Of a DNA stretch of 64,000 nt, positions 1-9,293 are shown one piece after another. The translations under genes were made by a program, and so were the position numbers. Source of the DNA: JAQGMJ01 sp036498945 (GTDB lineage: Bacteria; Pseudomonadota; Gammaproteobacteria; Burkholderiales; JAEUOS01); contig DASYEQ010000101.1 in NCBI GenBank assembly GCA_036498945.1, forward strand, positions 5,900-69,899. The letters run 5' to 3'. Within the stretch, counting starts at the first letter, position 1. Each line of letters starts with the position of its first letter. The notes under the pieces were generated by a model. It ran no database searches and had not been told where the DNA came from. It saw only the letters and a list, made by a program, of their open reading frames with translations.

Positions 1-19
1 ATGACGTACGGAGCGGCAA

Positions 20-1894
<1,875 letters not shown>

Positions 1895-1899
1895 GGCGC

Positions 1900-2196
1900 C
1901 TACTCGCGCTTGAGCACGAGGGTCACGCCTTCGTCGGCCCACCATTCGCGCGCATCGACGAACACGGTGTAGACCGCGTCTCCCGCGCCGCCGTGCTCCA
2001 GTTCGTCAAGGTAGACGGCGTAGCGCTGCCCTTTTTTCAGCGGCAGCTCGGTGAGGCAGTCGTACAGGGCATCGAGGTTGCCGCCGAAATGCGGCGGGAA
2101 TTCGAGCGCCGTGGCGATCTTCTTCAGCATCGAATCCTTGGAGCGCAGTCCCTTGAATTCGACGTGCCAGCTGCGGGTGAAGGTCGGCTGTTCCAT
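1900..2196 (-). CDS. Barstar-family ribonuclease inhibitor
   Basis: A 98-residue cytoplasmic protein of the barstar family, which blocks the active site of barnase-type RNases. The signature segment FGGNLDALYDCLTEL contains the two acidic residues that occupy the RNase active site in barstar (the D of LDAL and the D of YDCL). Length is typical of the family (about 90). The gene starts 4 bases after the stop of the adjacent secreted RNase gene, so inhibitor and toxin are probably translationally coupled. The pairing suggests protection of the producing cell against its own RNase before export. Confidence 0.9.
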   Translation of the reverse strand: MEQPTFTRSWHVEFKGLRSKDSMLKKIATALEFPPHFGGNLDALYDCLTELPLKKGQRYAVYLDELEHGGAGDAVYTVFVDAREWWADEGVTLVLKRE

Positions 2197-2199
2197 TCT

Positions 2200-2640
2200 T
2201 CAGTCCCGGATCTCGCGGAAGCTCGCGTAATGGTTGTCGGTGTAATAGCAGGCCGCCGGGCGGTTGCGCGCCCAGTCCGCCTTCTCGCCGCCGCAGACGA
2301 TGCGCCGCGCGCCACGATTGCGCGCGCCCGGCGTGGGTACGGTGTACTCGTGGTAGTAGCCGCGGCGCCTTTGCGGCAGGGCGCCTTCGTAGTTGCCGAA
2401 GGTGACGCCGTCCTTGGCATAGGGGAAGGGGCCGCCGGTGAAAATCAGATCATAGGTGCGGCGCGCCTCGCGCGGCAGGCTGCCCGCCGCCACCTTGCCG
2501 CCCACCGCCGGGCCGCGTGCCTGCGCCGGCGCGGCGCCAAGTCCCAACGCCGCGACCGCCACTGCAGCCACCAACGTGGCCCGCAACCAGGTGCGCGCCG
2601 CGCCTCTCCGATGCCCTGCATCCTGTATATGCTGTTTCAT
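2200..2640 (-). CDS. Secreted guanyl-specific ribonuclease (barnase/RNase Sa family)
   Basis: Small exported RNase of about 146 residues. An N-terminal signal peptide (WLRATLVAAVAVAALGLGAA, cleavage probably after APAQA) precedes a barnase-type domain. Candidate catalytic residues of the family are visible: Glu in YYHEYTVPTPG, Arg in RGARRIVCGGE and His in TDNHYASFREI near the C-terminus. The frame is open to 2667, but the Met at 2640 has an AGGA motif five bases upstream and gives a compact signal peptide, so I choose it. It lies between the patatin gene and its cognate barstar. It could act as a secreted antibacterial or nutrient-scavenging nuclease; the role is inferred. Confidence 0.88.
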   Translation of the reverse strand: MKQHIQDAGHRRGAARTWLRATLVAAVAVAALGLGAAPAQARGPAVGGKVAAGSLPREARRTYDLIFTGGPFPYAKDGVTFGNYEGALPQRRRGYYHEYTVPTPGARNRGARRIVCGGEKADWARNRPAACYYTDNHYASFREIRD

Positions 2641-2670
2641 TGCCATCCTTTTCATCGCCGCGAGCATAGC

Positions 2671-3795
2671 CTACGCCAGCAGAAAACGCTGCACTTCCTC
2701 GGCCCGGTGCATGGTGTCCTGGTAGCCCAGGTCGATCAGCGCGCGCGTGTATTCGCGCTCGAACAACAGGTAGCTGGCAAGCGCCGAGCCCCGGCGGTTC
2801 ATCGCGCCGATGCCACGCAACAGCGCGCGCACCGGCCATGGCAGGCGGCGCACGTGCTCCGCCGCCAGCGCATCGAGGCGCTCGGAGGGCGCGATCACCA
2901 GCACCTCCACCGGGCGCAGTTCGAAGTCGCCGTTGCTGCGCTTGTCGTCCGGCAAGAGCGAAATGGTGCGGTTGACCCGCTGCACACGCTCGATGTCGAC
3001 GTTCAGGCTGTCGAGGAAGATCGAGGACATGGCGTGGCCGGCGATCTGCGCCAGCGAAGGATAGCTGTCGCCCTTGACCCGTTCGTTGGGCTCGTGGATG
3101 CGCCCGGCGCCGACCACCAGCACGCGCGAGGCGCCGAGGTGGATCGCCGGGCTGATCGGCGCAAGCTGGCGCATCGAGCCGTCGCCGAAGTACTCGCGGT
3201 TGATCTTCACCGCCGGGAACACGAAGGGAATGGCGGAGGAAGCCAGCAGGTGCGCGTGGGTGATCGGGCAGCGGCAGGCGACGCGCTGGCTGCGCGCCCA
3301 GGGCGCGATGTCGTCGCGGCACTGATAGAAATTCACGCTCTGTCCGGAGGTGTAGCCCGAGGCGGTGATGCACAGCGCGTCCAGCGCGCCCGCCTCCAGC
3401 GAGCGGCCGATCTCTTCCAGGTCGAGATTGCGCTTGAGCAGGCCCGCCAGCGGCGCGTTGTCGAGCAGCGATTTCGGCCCGGTCTTCACCACCCAGCCGG
3501 CCATCAATGCACCCAGCCAGTGCGCGCCGGTGCGCGCAATACCCAGGGCGTCCGAACGATAGACGTGGTGGGCGTGGAAGTTCTCCCACACCTCGATCAG
3601 ATAGCGGATGGCCACGCCGTAATCACGCGCGAAGACCGCCAGCGAGGCCGCGTTGATCGCGCCGGCGGAAGTGCCGCAGATGATCGGGAACGGGTTGCGC
3701 TGCTTGTCCGGCAGCAGTTCGGCGATCGCCTTCAGCACGCCCACCTGATAGGCCGCGCGGGCGCCGCCGCCGGTCAGGATCAGGCCGGTGGTCAT
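2671..3795 (-). CDS. Patatin-like phospholipase
   Basis: Predicted serine lipid acyl hydrolase of 374 residues. The oxyanion-hole loop is at the extreme N-terminus (LILTGGGARAAYQVG), the nucleophile elbow is GTSAGAIN (GXSXG), and the catalytic Asp is in the DGSMRQ motif near residue 200. These define the Ser-Asp dyad of bacterial patatins. No signal peptide is visible, so the protein is cytoplasmic or secreted by a specialised system. It is the first gene of a four-gene minus-strand operon, with the RNase start only about 30 bases after its stop. Whether its association with an RNase/barstar pair is functional is unknown. Confidence 0.9.
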   Translation of the reverse strand: MTTGLILTGGGARAAYQVGVLKAIAELLPDKQRNPFPIICGTSAGAINAASLAVFARDYGVAIRYLIEVWENFHAHHVYRSDALGIARTGAHWLGALMAGWVVKTGPKSLLDNAPLAGLLKRNLDLEEIGRSLEAGALDALCITASGYTSGQSVNFYQCRDDIAPWARSQRVACRCPITHAHLLASSAIPFVFPAVKINREYFGDGSMRQLAPISPAIHLGASRVLVVGAGRIHEPNERVKGDSYPSLAQIAGHAMSSIFLDSLNVDIERVQRVNRTISLLPDDKRSNGDFELRPVEVLVIAPSERLDALAAEHVRRLPWPVRALLRGIGAMNRRGSALASYLLFEREYTRALIDLGYQDTMHRAEEVQRFLLA

Positions 3796-4128
3796 GCGCT
3801 GTCTCCCGCCGGCAAGCGCGTACGGGCAGCCGCACCCGCCAACATTTCACCCACCACGCCCTTCCTCCCGGTGTTGCTCCTGCATGACATTTGAATCATA
3901 TTCCGCTTTATTTTCAAGCACATTTGCGGGAAAGCCGAGAAGTCGGCGTTATAATTTGTGTCGCCTTGAGCTGTTTTGGGCGCGCGGTACCAGCCTGAAA
4001 CAGTATAACTTTGCGACCGCCGGGACGCCGGATGCCGCGATAAGACCGGCAGGAGAGGCCGGGGCACAGCAGGTACGGGGAGCATGGCATTTGTCTTGCA
4101 ATTTCCCTCGTATGCTACGCGTTGGAAC
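3796..4128. promoter_or_regulatory. Divergent intergenic region, patatin operon / receiver-like gene
   Basis: No convincing gene is present here. A TATAAT hexamer at 3950-3955 and a TATAAC at 4006-4011 on the plus strand are candidate -10 elements for the gene at 4129, but neither has a clear -35 partner. The stretch is noticeably more A+T-rich than its surroundings around 3890-3960, as expected of a promoter region. Confidence 0.4.
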
Positions 4129-5340
4129 ATGGCACAGACTTCACGCAACGTCTTCCGCTCGAATTGGCGCTATATGCGGCTTCCCGCCGGAGATGCCATG
4201 CTCCAGGCGGGCAAGGGCCTGTCGCCGGCGTTCATGAAGCTGCTGGAGGCTATCGCCCCCGAAACCACCATCACCTTCGACGAGCTGGCCGAGGCCTTTC
4301 CGGCGATGGATGCCGACGATCTCGAACTCTGGCTGGCCGAACTTTGCCGCATGGAGCTGATCTCCCCGGCCGAGCCGCCCGGCGTGGGCCTGCGCGAGGT
4401 GCATCTCGAGCTGGCCGAGGTAACGCCACCGCCCGCCCCCGAGGTGAAGACGACGGGCAGGAACAAGGCGCTGAAGAATACCGACAAGACCCTCACCCTC
4501 GACAAGACGCCCAAGTCGGCGCCCAGATCCGCCAAGACCGTGCCGGCGATGCCGGTGCTGCCGCCTTCCAACCACGCCGTCTCCGTACTGCTGGTCGACA
4601 AGTCGCCGGAAGAACGCGAGTTGTGGCGCCAGGCGCTGGAACCGCTGCCGATCAACCTGTTCGAGGCCGGCACCCTGGCGGAAGCCGACTCCGGCTTTCG
4701 CGAGCACAAACCGCAGGCCGTGGTGATGGGCATGACCGGGGTCGACTTCAAGGCCTTGCACCTGATCGGCCTGCTCAAGCACCCGCGCAACCGCACCCGC
4801 ACCAAGGTCTTCCTCATGCTGGAAGACAAGACCGTCTCGCAAAGCGACCTGCGTACCGCGCAAATGGCCGACGCGACCATCCAGATCGGCGAGTACGCCC
4901 GCCTGCTGGAGGAAGTGGCGCAGCAACTGCAACTCGAGGTGCCGGCCCCCGAACCCGCGCCGGCCAAGCCGGCGAAAGACCAGCTGTCGGTCACCCAGCG
5001 CCTGCTCTACGCCGCCGCCAGCCCGGAAGCCGCCATCGTCACCGATCCCGGACTGCTTTCTTCGCTGGAGCAACGCTATCCGCGCGTCACCCTGGAACTG
5101 GTGGAGCGCTGGGGCAAGCCCTCGCTGGAAGGGTTCCTCGACAACCTGATCCTCGATTCACGCGGTAACCGCCAGGGTTTCGCCCCGGAGGCGATGGAAG
5201 AACTACTGCTGCTCTACAGCGTGCATCGCGAATACCGCCCGGCCAACGAGTTCTGGTACCTCAACGCCGAGGCGCAAAGCCGCGCCGGCAAGAGCGACAA
5301 GATGGCCCAGACCGGCGCGCCGATCAAGCGCTCGCGCTGA
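4129..5340 (+). CDS. Uncharacterised protein with degenerate receiver-like domain (paralogue 1)
   Basis: A 403-residue protein that I do not recognise as a named family. Three parts are visible: an N-terminal helical domain (RLPAGDAML to LCRMELISP) that looks like a small winged-helix or tetrahelical fold, a low-complexity T/K/P linker, a receiver-like alpha/beta domain (VSVLLVDKSPEE to about VAQQL), and a C-terminal domain (RYPRVTLELVERWG to HREYRP). The receiver lacks key residues: the double acid is reduced to DK, and the phospho-acceptor strand reads AVVMGM with no Asp. The next gene is a paralogue of the same architecture. I chose the Met at 4129 because it aligns with the paralogue start; an in-frame ATG exists at 4084. 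Confidence 0.75.
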   Translation: MAQTSRNVFRSNWRYMRLPAGDAMLQAGKGLSPAFMKLLEAIAPETTITFDELAEAFPAMDADDLELWLAELCRMELISPAEPPGVGLREVHLELAEVTPPPAPEVKTTGRNKALKNTDKTLTLDKTPKSAPRSAKTVPAMPVLPPSNHAVSVLLVDKSPEERELWRQALEPLPINLFEAGTLAEADSGFREHKPQAVVMGMTGVDFKALHLIGLLKHPRNRTRTKVFLMLEDKTVSQSDLRTAQMADATIQIGEYARLLEEVAQQLQLEVPAPEPAPAKPAKDQLSVTQRLLYAAASPEAAIVTDPGLLSSLEQRYPRVTLELVERWGKPSLEGFLDNLILDSRGNRQGFAPEAMEELLLLYSVHREYRPANEFWYLNAEAQSRAGKSDKMAQTGAPIKRSR

Positions 5341-5555
5341 GAGGCGCGGCGCCGTCCGCCCTCCTTCTGCCCGCGGCATCCTTTCCCGACTGGTTCACCG
5401 CGCAACCCCCGCCCGCCCCGTGCACCCGCCGTAAGCGCTTCCCGCAGCGGAACCCGCAGGCACGCAATCCTCAACTTCCCGCCGCCCTCGCCGTTAACCC
5501 GGGTAACGCGCAGTCCGCACCGGACCGCCGGTTGCATTTGTCCCGCGAGGCCCGT

Positions 5556-6608
5556 ATGGAAGTCAGCTCCCCCGTTAACTCGTTTCGTGCCTGCTGGCTG
5601 TATCGCCGCCTGCCCGCCGGCGACGAGGCAATCGCCGCCGGCCGCGGCCTCTCACCGGCCTTTGCCAAACTGCTCGAATCCATCGACAGCGGCACCCCGG
5701 TGTCATTCACCGCCCTGGAGGCGCGCTTCGCGCACCTTGACGCCGACGATCTCGAACTCTGGCTCGCCGAGCTGTGCCGCATGGGCCTGATCGTGCCCGC
5801 GCAGGAAACTGCCGAGCCGGCGCCTGCCTCTACCGCGACCGCAGCCGCCATCGACACCACCCCGGCTCCCGGCCGCCCCGACCTGCTGCTGGTGCACAAA
5901 CTCGCCTCCACCCGCCTGGCCTGGCGCGACCTGCTTGCCGTCTTGCCGGTCAACCTGCACGAGGCAGGCTCGCTGGAAGAAGCCAATGACGCCTACAATC
6001 TTCTCATGCCTGCCGGCGTGGTGATCGGCCCCGAAGGCAGCGACTTCAACGCACTTTCCATGGTGCATGCGCTCAAGCACCCGCGCGCGCCGCGCCTGAC
6101 CAAGGTAATCCTGGTGCTCGACGAGCGCAACTTCTCCACCAAGATCAAGAGCGCCGCCGCCAGCGCCGACGACACCGTCGCCGCCGACGCCTGGGACACG
6201 CTGCCCGAGCGCGTGGCGCGCCATCTCTCGCTCTCCAAGGCGGCGCAGGCCGCCGCCCGCCCCTTGCGCCTGATGGAAGACAGCGAGCGCGAAATCGACA
6301 CCCTGCGTGCCGGCCTGGAGCAAGAGCACCCGCGCGTCGCTGCCGTGATCGCCGACCAGTGGGGCCAGGCCAGCCTCGACGAACTGTTCGACCAGCTGAT
6401 TTTCGACATCCGCGGCGACGGCCACAACTTTTCCGCCGGCTCGATGGAAGATTTGCTGTTCCTCTATCGCATGCATTGCGAGCTGCGCCCCGGCGACGCC
6501 TGGCGCGACGCCAGCATGCCGCGCGTGCGCCGCGCCCGCATTGCTGCCCTGCGTGCCACCAGCCGCTTGCGCACCATCACCACACGCACACACACGCTCA
6601 ACTCCTGA
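5556..6608 (+). CDS. Uncharacterised protein with degenerate receiver-like domain (paralogue 2)
   Basis: A 350-residue tandem paralogue of the gene at 4129. Both share RLPAGD, GLSPAF.KLLE, DADDLELWLAELCRM in the N-terminal domain, a receiver-like middle (LLLVHKLAST; AGVVIGPEGSD) and a C-terminal domain (QEHPRVAAVIADQWG, HNFSAGSMEDLLFLYRMH). As in paralogue 1, the aspartates of a working receiver are missing. It lacks the long K/T-rich linker. A GAGG element six bases before the ATG at 5556 supports this start. The 215-base gap between the paralogues contains a near-palindrome around 5493-5507 and no gene. The function is unknown; a phosphorylation-independent signalling or scaffold role is only inference. 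Confidence 0.75.
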   Translation: MEVSSPVNSFRACWLYRRLPAGDEAIAAGRGLSPAFAKLLESIDSGTPVSFTALEARFAHLDADDLELWLAELCRMGLIVPAQETAEPAPASTATAAAIDTTPAPGRPDLLLVHKLASTRLAWRDLLAVLPVNLHEAGSLEEANDAYNLLMPAGVVIGPEGSDFNALSMVHALKHPRAPRLTKVILVLDERNFSTKIKSAAASADDTVAADAWDTLPERVARHLSLSKAAQAAARPLRLMEDSEREIDTLRAGLEQEHPRVAAVIADQWGQASLDELFDQLIFDIRGDGHNFSAGSMEDLLFLYRMHCELRPGDAWRDASMPRVRRARIAALRATSRLRTITTRTHTLNS

Positions 6609-6702
6609 GGCCCTCGCGCGACCGCGGTAAAGCGGTCACCATGGTCGCGAAAAGGCCGGGATCGATCGATGTCGCAAGTGGCTCGATTTGAAGCAAAGGC
6701 GA

Positions 6703-6739
6703 AAAAAATGGCGTGATCGGCACTTAGGCCGATCACGCC
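6703..6739 (-). terminator. Intrinsic terminator
   Basis: A perfect 12-base-pair stem (6710-6721 with 6728-6739, loop ACTTAG) is followed on the minus strand by a run of T (6703-6709). It ends minus-strand transcription from the candidate small RNA and/or the aldo/keto reductase gene. Confidence 0.9.
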
Positions 6740-6865
6740 AGGGTGAAGCCGGCCCCGGGAGGGGAGGACCGGCCTCGGACCGTGGTTCACCCGCGGCAGG
6801 GGGAGTGCCGGGGAGGGTGAATCGGCCCACGCGGCGACCGATGGGAGGAGGTCATGGCCGCCGCG
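6710..6865 (-). ncRNA. Candidate CU-rich small RNA (anti-Shine-Dalgarno type)
   Basis: On the minus strand this stretch reads as a string of short hairpins exposing pyrimidine-rich segments (CCTCCTCCC, ACCCTCCCC, CTCCCCCTG, CCTCCCCTCCC) and ends in a textbook intrinsic terminator at 6703-6739. Pairings visible: ATCGG/CCGAT (6821-6825 with 6838-6842), GGCA/TGCC (6795-6798 with 6806-6809), and GCCGG/CCGGC (6748-6752 with 6769-6773) inside GGTGAA/TTCACC. It lies about 120-280 bases beyond the aldo/keto reductase stop, so it could be an independent RNA or a processed 3' end of that mRNA. I could not find a clear promoter. The inference rests on motif pattern alone. Confidence 0.5.
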
Positions 6866-6988
6866 AAGCTTGCTATCCAATGACTACACTTTACGGTCTG
6901 CGACTACGCGCCGGCATGCGGCACCGGCCTAAATCCGCGTCGGCGCAGGCCTACCCGCGCCGCCCCGCTTCCCCGATACGGGCTCGCG

Positions 6989-7876
6989 TCAGTGATGCGC
7001 CGGCGGGGCCGCCGCGGCCACCCCGTCGAGTTCGCGCAACGCCTCGGCGGAGAGCTTCACCTCGGCGGCGGCAAGGTTTTCGTGCAGGTGCGCGACCGCG
7101 GAGGTGCCGGGGATCAGCAGGATGTTGGAAGAGCGGTGCAGCAGCCACGCCAGCGCCACCTGCATCGGCGTGGCGCCAACGCGCTGCGCGACGTTGTTGA
7201 GAATGGCCGATTGCAGCGGGGCGAAGCCGCCGAGCGGAAAAAAGGGAACGTAGGCGATGCCGTCGCGGGCCAGATCGTCGATCAGCGCATCGTCGCCGCG
7301 GTTGGCGATGTTGTACATGTTCTGCACACAGACAATGGGCGCGATGCGCCGCGCGTCGCTGACCTGCTTGGGAGTGACGTTGGAAAGGCCGATATGGCGA
7401 ACCAGGCCCTGCTGTTGCATTTCGGCAAGGGCGGTGAGCTGCGGCTCGAGCGAACCTTCGGCGGGCTTGTGCACGTCGAGCATGCTGCGCAGATTAACCA
7501 CTTCCAGCGTCTCCAGGCCGAGGTTGCGCAGGTTGTCTTGCACCGCCTCCTTGAGTTCGGCAGGCGAGACGGCAGGAATCCACGATTTATCCTTGCCGCG
7601 CCGAGCGCCGATCTTGGTGACCAGCACGAGGTCGTCCGGATAAGGATGCAGGACTTCGCGGATCAGCTGGTTGGTGATATGCGGCCCGTAATAATCGCAG
7701 GTGTCGATGTGGTTGACGCCGGCGGCGATGGCTTCGCGCAGCACGGCGAAGGCGGCGGCGGCATCCTTGGGCGGGCCATAGATGCCGGGGCCGGACAGCC
7801 GCATGGCGCCGTAACCGAGGCGGTTCACCGGGCGGCTGCCGAGTTTATAGACGCCCGCGCGTGAAATATTGCTCAT
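6989..7876 (-). CDS. Aldo/keto reductase
   Basis: A 295-residue NADP-dependent oxidoreductase of the aldo/keto reductase superfamily, expected to reduce aldehydes or ketones in the cytosol. Visible motifs: GYGAMRLSG at the first strand, the catalytic Asp-Tyr pair in NHIDTCDYYG, the Lys of VLVTKIGA, and the cofactor-binding ending LLIPGTSAVAHLHENLAA. Length fits a bacterial AKR of the YdbC/oxidoreductase type. The start at 7876 has a GGGAG ribosome-binding site; the frame stays open further upstream but without support. It is monocistronic and followed by a long untranslated stretch with the CU-rich RNA candidate. The substrate cannot be told from sequence. Confidence 0.9.
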   Translation of the reverse strand: MSNISRAGVYKLGSRPVNRLGYGAMRLSGPGIYGPPKDAAAAFAVLREAIAAGVNHIDTCDYYGPHITNQLIREVLHPYPDDLVLVTKIGARRGKDKSWIPAVSPAELKEAVQDNLRNLGLETLEVVNLRSMLDVHKPAEGSLEPQLTALAEMQQQGLVRHIGLSNVTPKQVSDARRIAPIVCVQNMYNIANRGDDALIDDLARDGIAYVPFFPLGGFAPLQSAILNNVAQRVGATPMQVALAWLLHRSSNILLIPGTSAVAHLHENLAAAEVKLSAEALRELDGVAAAAPPAHH

Positions 7877-8013
7877 TGCTTTCTCCCGAAAATTGCAGTG
7901 CCGGCGCGATCGCGCCCGGCCCGCAGCCATCATCTGATGTTGGGGGGCGGCAATGCAAGGGGCGCAAGCGGTAAATTTACTGTCGCCGGAGCGCGATTGC
8001 GGGAGTAGGCAAT

Positions 8014-8193
8014 CTACACGGGTTGCTCGCGGGTTGAAGGCGGGGCCCTGGACGGCTTGTTTTCGTCGTCGCTGTTCCAATCACTGCGGTAATCGGCGGC
8101 CTCTGGCAGCTCTTCCACCCGTTTGGCGGGATCGGGAGTGGGCTGCGCCTTATCCAGTTGCGGACTAACTGGCTCGTTACTGGAGGAATTCAT
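8014..8193 (-). CDS. Small acidic hypothetical protein (59 aa)
   Basis: A short reading frame starting MNSSSNEPVSPQLD and ending STREQPV. A GGAG ribosome-binding site stands six bases before the ATG at 8193. The product is acidic, rich in P/E/D/S and without hydrophobic segments, so it is probably intrinsically disordered and cytoplasmic. It sits between the pilin-fusion gene and the aldo/keto reductase, on the same strand as both. I do not recognise a family; the good start signal and hydrophilic composition make it a plausible real gene. Confidence 0.6.
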   Translation of the reverse strand: MNSSSNEPVSPQLDKAQPTPDPAKRVEELPEAADYRSDWNSDDENKPSRAPPSTREQPV

Positions 8194-8267
8194 CTGGATC
8201 TCCTATGCGTGATGATCACGCTAGCACTCCTCCGAGGCATGCAATGTAGGCGGCTTCTGATTTTCGC

Positions 8268-9110
8268 TTAACGACACGAGGCCGGCATGTATTTGGCCGG
8301 AGTGCCAATGCAGGACCAGACGAGCTTGTTGTCGGTGGTGGTAGCGGGAATCATGGTGATGATGGCGCCGGAGACGGCGGCCGTACCCGACACGGTGATG
8401 ACGCCGCGCGGGCCGATGGTGGCGCGTGCGACCATGCCGCTGGCGGAGATGGTGATGGCACTCATCCACTCCGGGCTCCAGGAACCGTAGGTCTGCATAC
8501 CTTCGGAGAGCGCCGTCTTGGCGGAAGAGCCGGCGAGGATGAGTTCGGAGACGCGAGCGCGCGGCGAGTAGCCGTCGGAAGAATTGCTATAGGAAAAGAC
8601 AATACCCAGAAGCAGGAGGGTGAGCAGCAAGTCGAGGAAGGTAAAGCCCTTGTGGAGGCGCTTTTTGACATGCAGCGGTGCCAAGGCAGCGTAGGGATAG
8701 AGCCCGGCCCACAGCCACACGCACGCTCCGCCGATGGCGACAATCACCTTGCCGGGTTCATTCAGGTCGGTGCCGGCAATCGCTTGCCAGAAACCGTCCA
8801 TCAAGTCGATGAACAGATACTGCGCGAACACCGTGACCGGAAAAAGAGCCAGGCAGGCGCAGGCGAAGAGCCAGCGATGCGTGCGCAACAAGCGCGCGCA
8901 CAAGGGCGCGACGGCGGCGGCGGGTGGCAAGGCCAGCATCCAGAAGACAGCGTCCGGCAGCCCGGGAAACGGCGCGTGCGGCCCCAGGTAGGCAGCCAGG
9001 ATGGACCAAAAAAAGAAACCGCAGAGCGACGCCAGGACCAGGGTGGTGGCGGAAATCACACTGGCATCGTCGGCGTCCTGCGCGGCATCTTGCGCGGCTG
9101 GCTGGTTCAT
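8268..9110 (-). CDS. Four-helix membrane protein fused to a type IV pilin-like domain
   Basis: A 280-residue protein in two parts. Residues about 18-147 form four predicted membrane helices (around 18-41, 55-75, 80-104, 122-146). A basic stretch KKRLHKG then leads into a prepilin-like segment: a cleavage-type G155/F156 junction, FTFLDLLLTLLLLGIVFSYS with Asp in place of the usual Glu5, the RARVSE..LAGSSAKTALSE stretch typical of PilA-type pilins, and a C-terminal disulfide loop ending WSCIGTPAKYMPASCR (Cys267, Cys279). A standard prepilin has a leader of only a few residues, so the membrane domain is an unusual extension. A GAGGTGA ribosome-binding site precedes the ATG. No other pilus genes are nearby. 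Confidence 0.8.
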   Translation of the reverse strand: MNQPAAQDAAQDADDASVISATTLVLASLCGFFFWSILAAYLGPHAPFPGLPDAVFWMLALPPAAAVAPLCARLLRTHRWLFACACLALFPVTVFAQYLFIDLMDGFWQAIAGTDLNEPGKVIVAIGGACVWLWAGLYPYAALAPLHVKKRLHKGFTFLDLLLTLLLLGIVFSYSNSSDGYSPRARVSELILAGSSAKTALSEGMQTYGSWSPEWMSAITISASGMVARATIGPRGVITVSGTAAVSGAIITMIPATTTDNKLVWSCIGTPAKYMPASCR

Positions 9111-9293
9111 CGTCTCACCTCGTTCTTGCTGTTGTCATAGGGCGCTTCGTCGGCGCGCACGCAGGCGTGACGAATTGCGGCAGCTAGTGACCGGGGCGGG
9201 GCGTGAACGGCAGGGATTGGTACGCCGCCCGCGGATGCGAAGCGGCAGGTGCAAGACAGGTGCCAACGGCGCGCGCAGGCGCCGGGAAGCGGC

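Noticed and set aside
1993..3894. Plus-strand open frame opposite the RNase and patatin genes
   Set aside because: Composition is typical of a reverse-strand artefact; the minus-strand genes have catalytic motifs and tight operon spacing.
6740..6860. CsrB/RsmZ-like CsrA sponge on the plus strand (several GGA motifs)
   Set aside because: The only terminator in the stretch has its T-run on the minus strand, so a minus-strand CU-rich RNA is the better reading.
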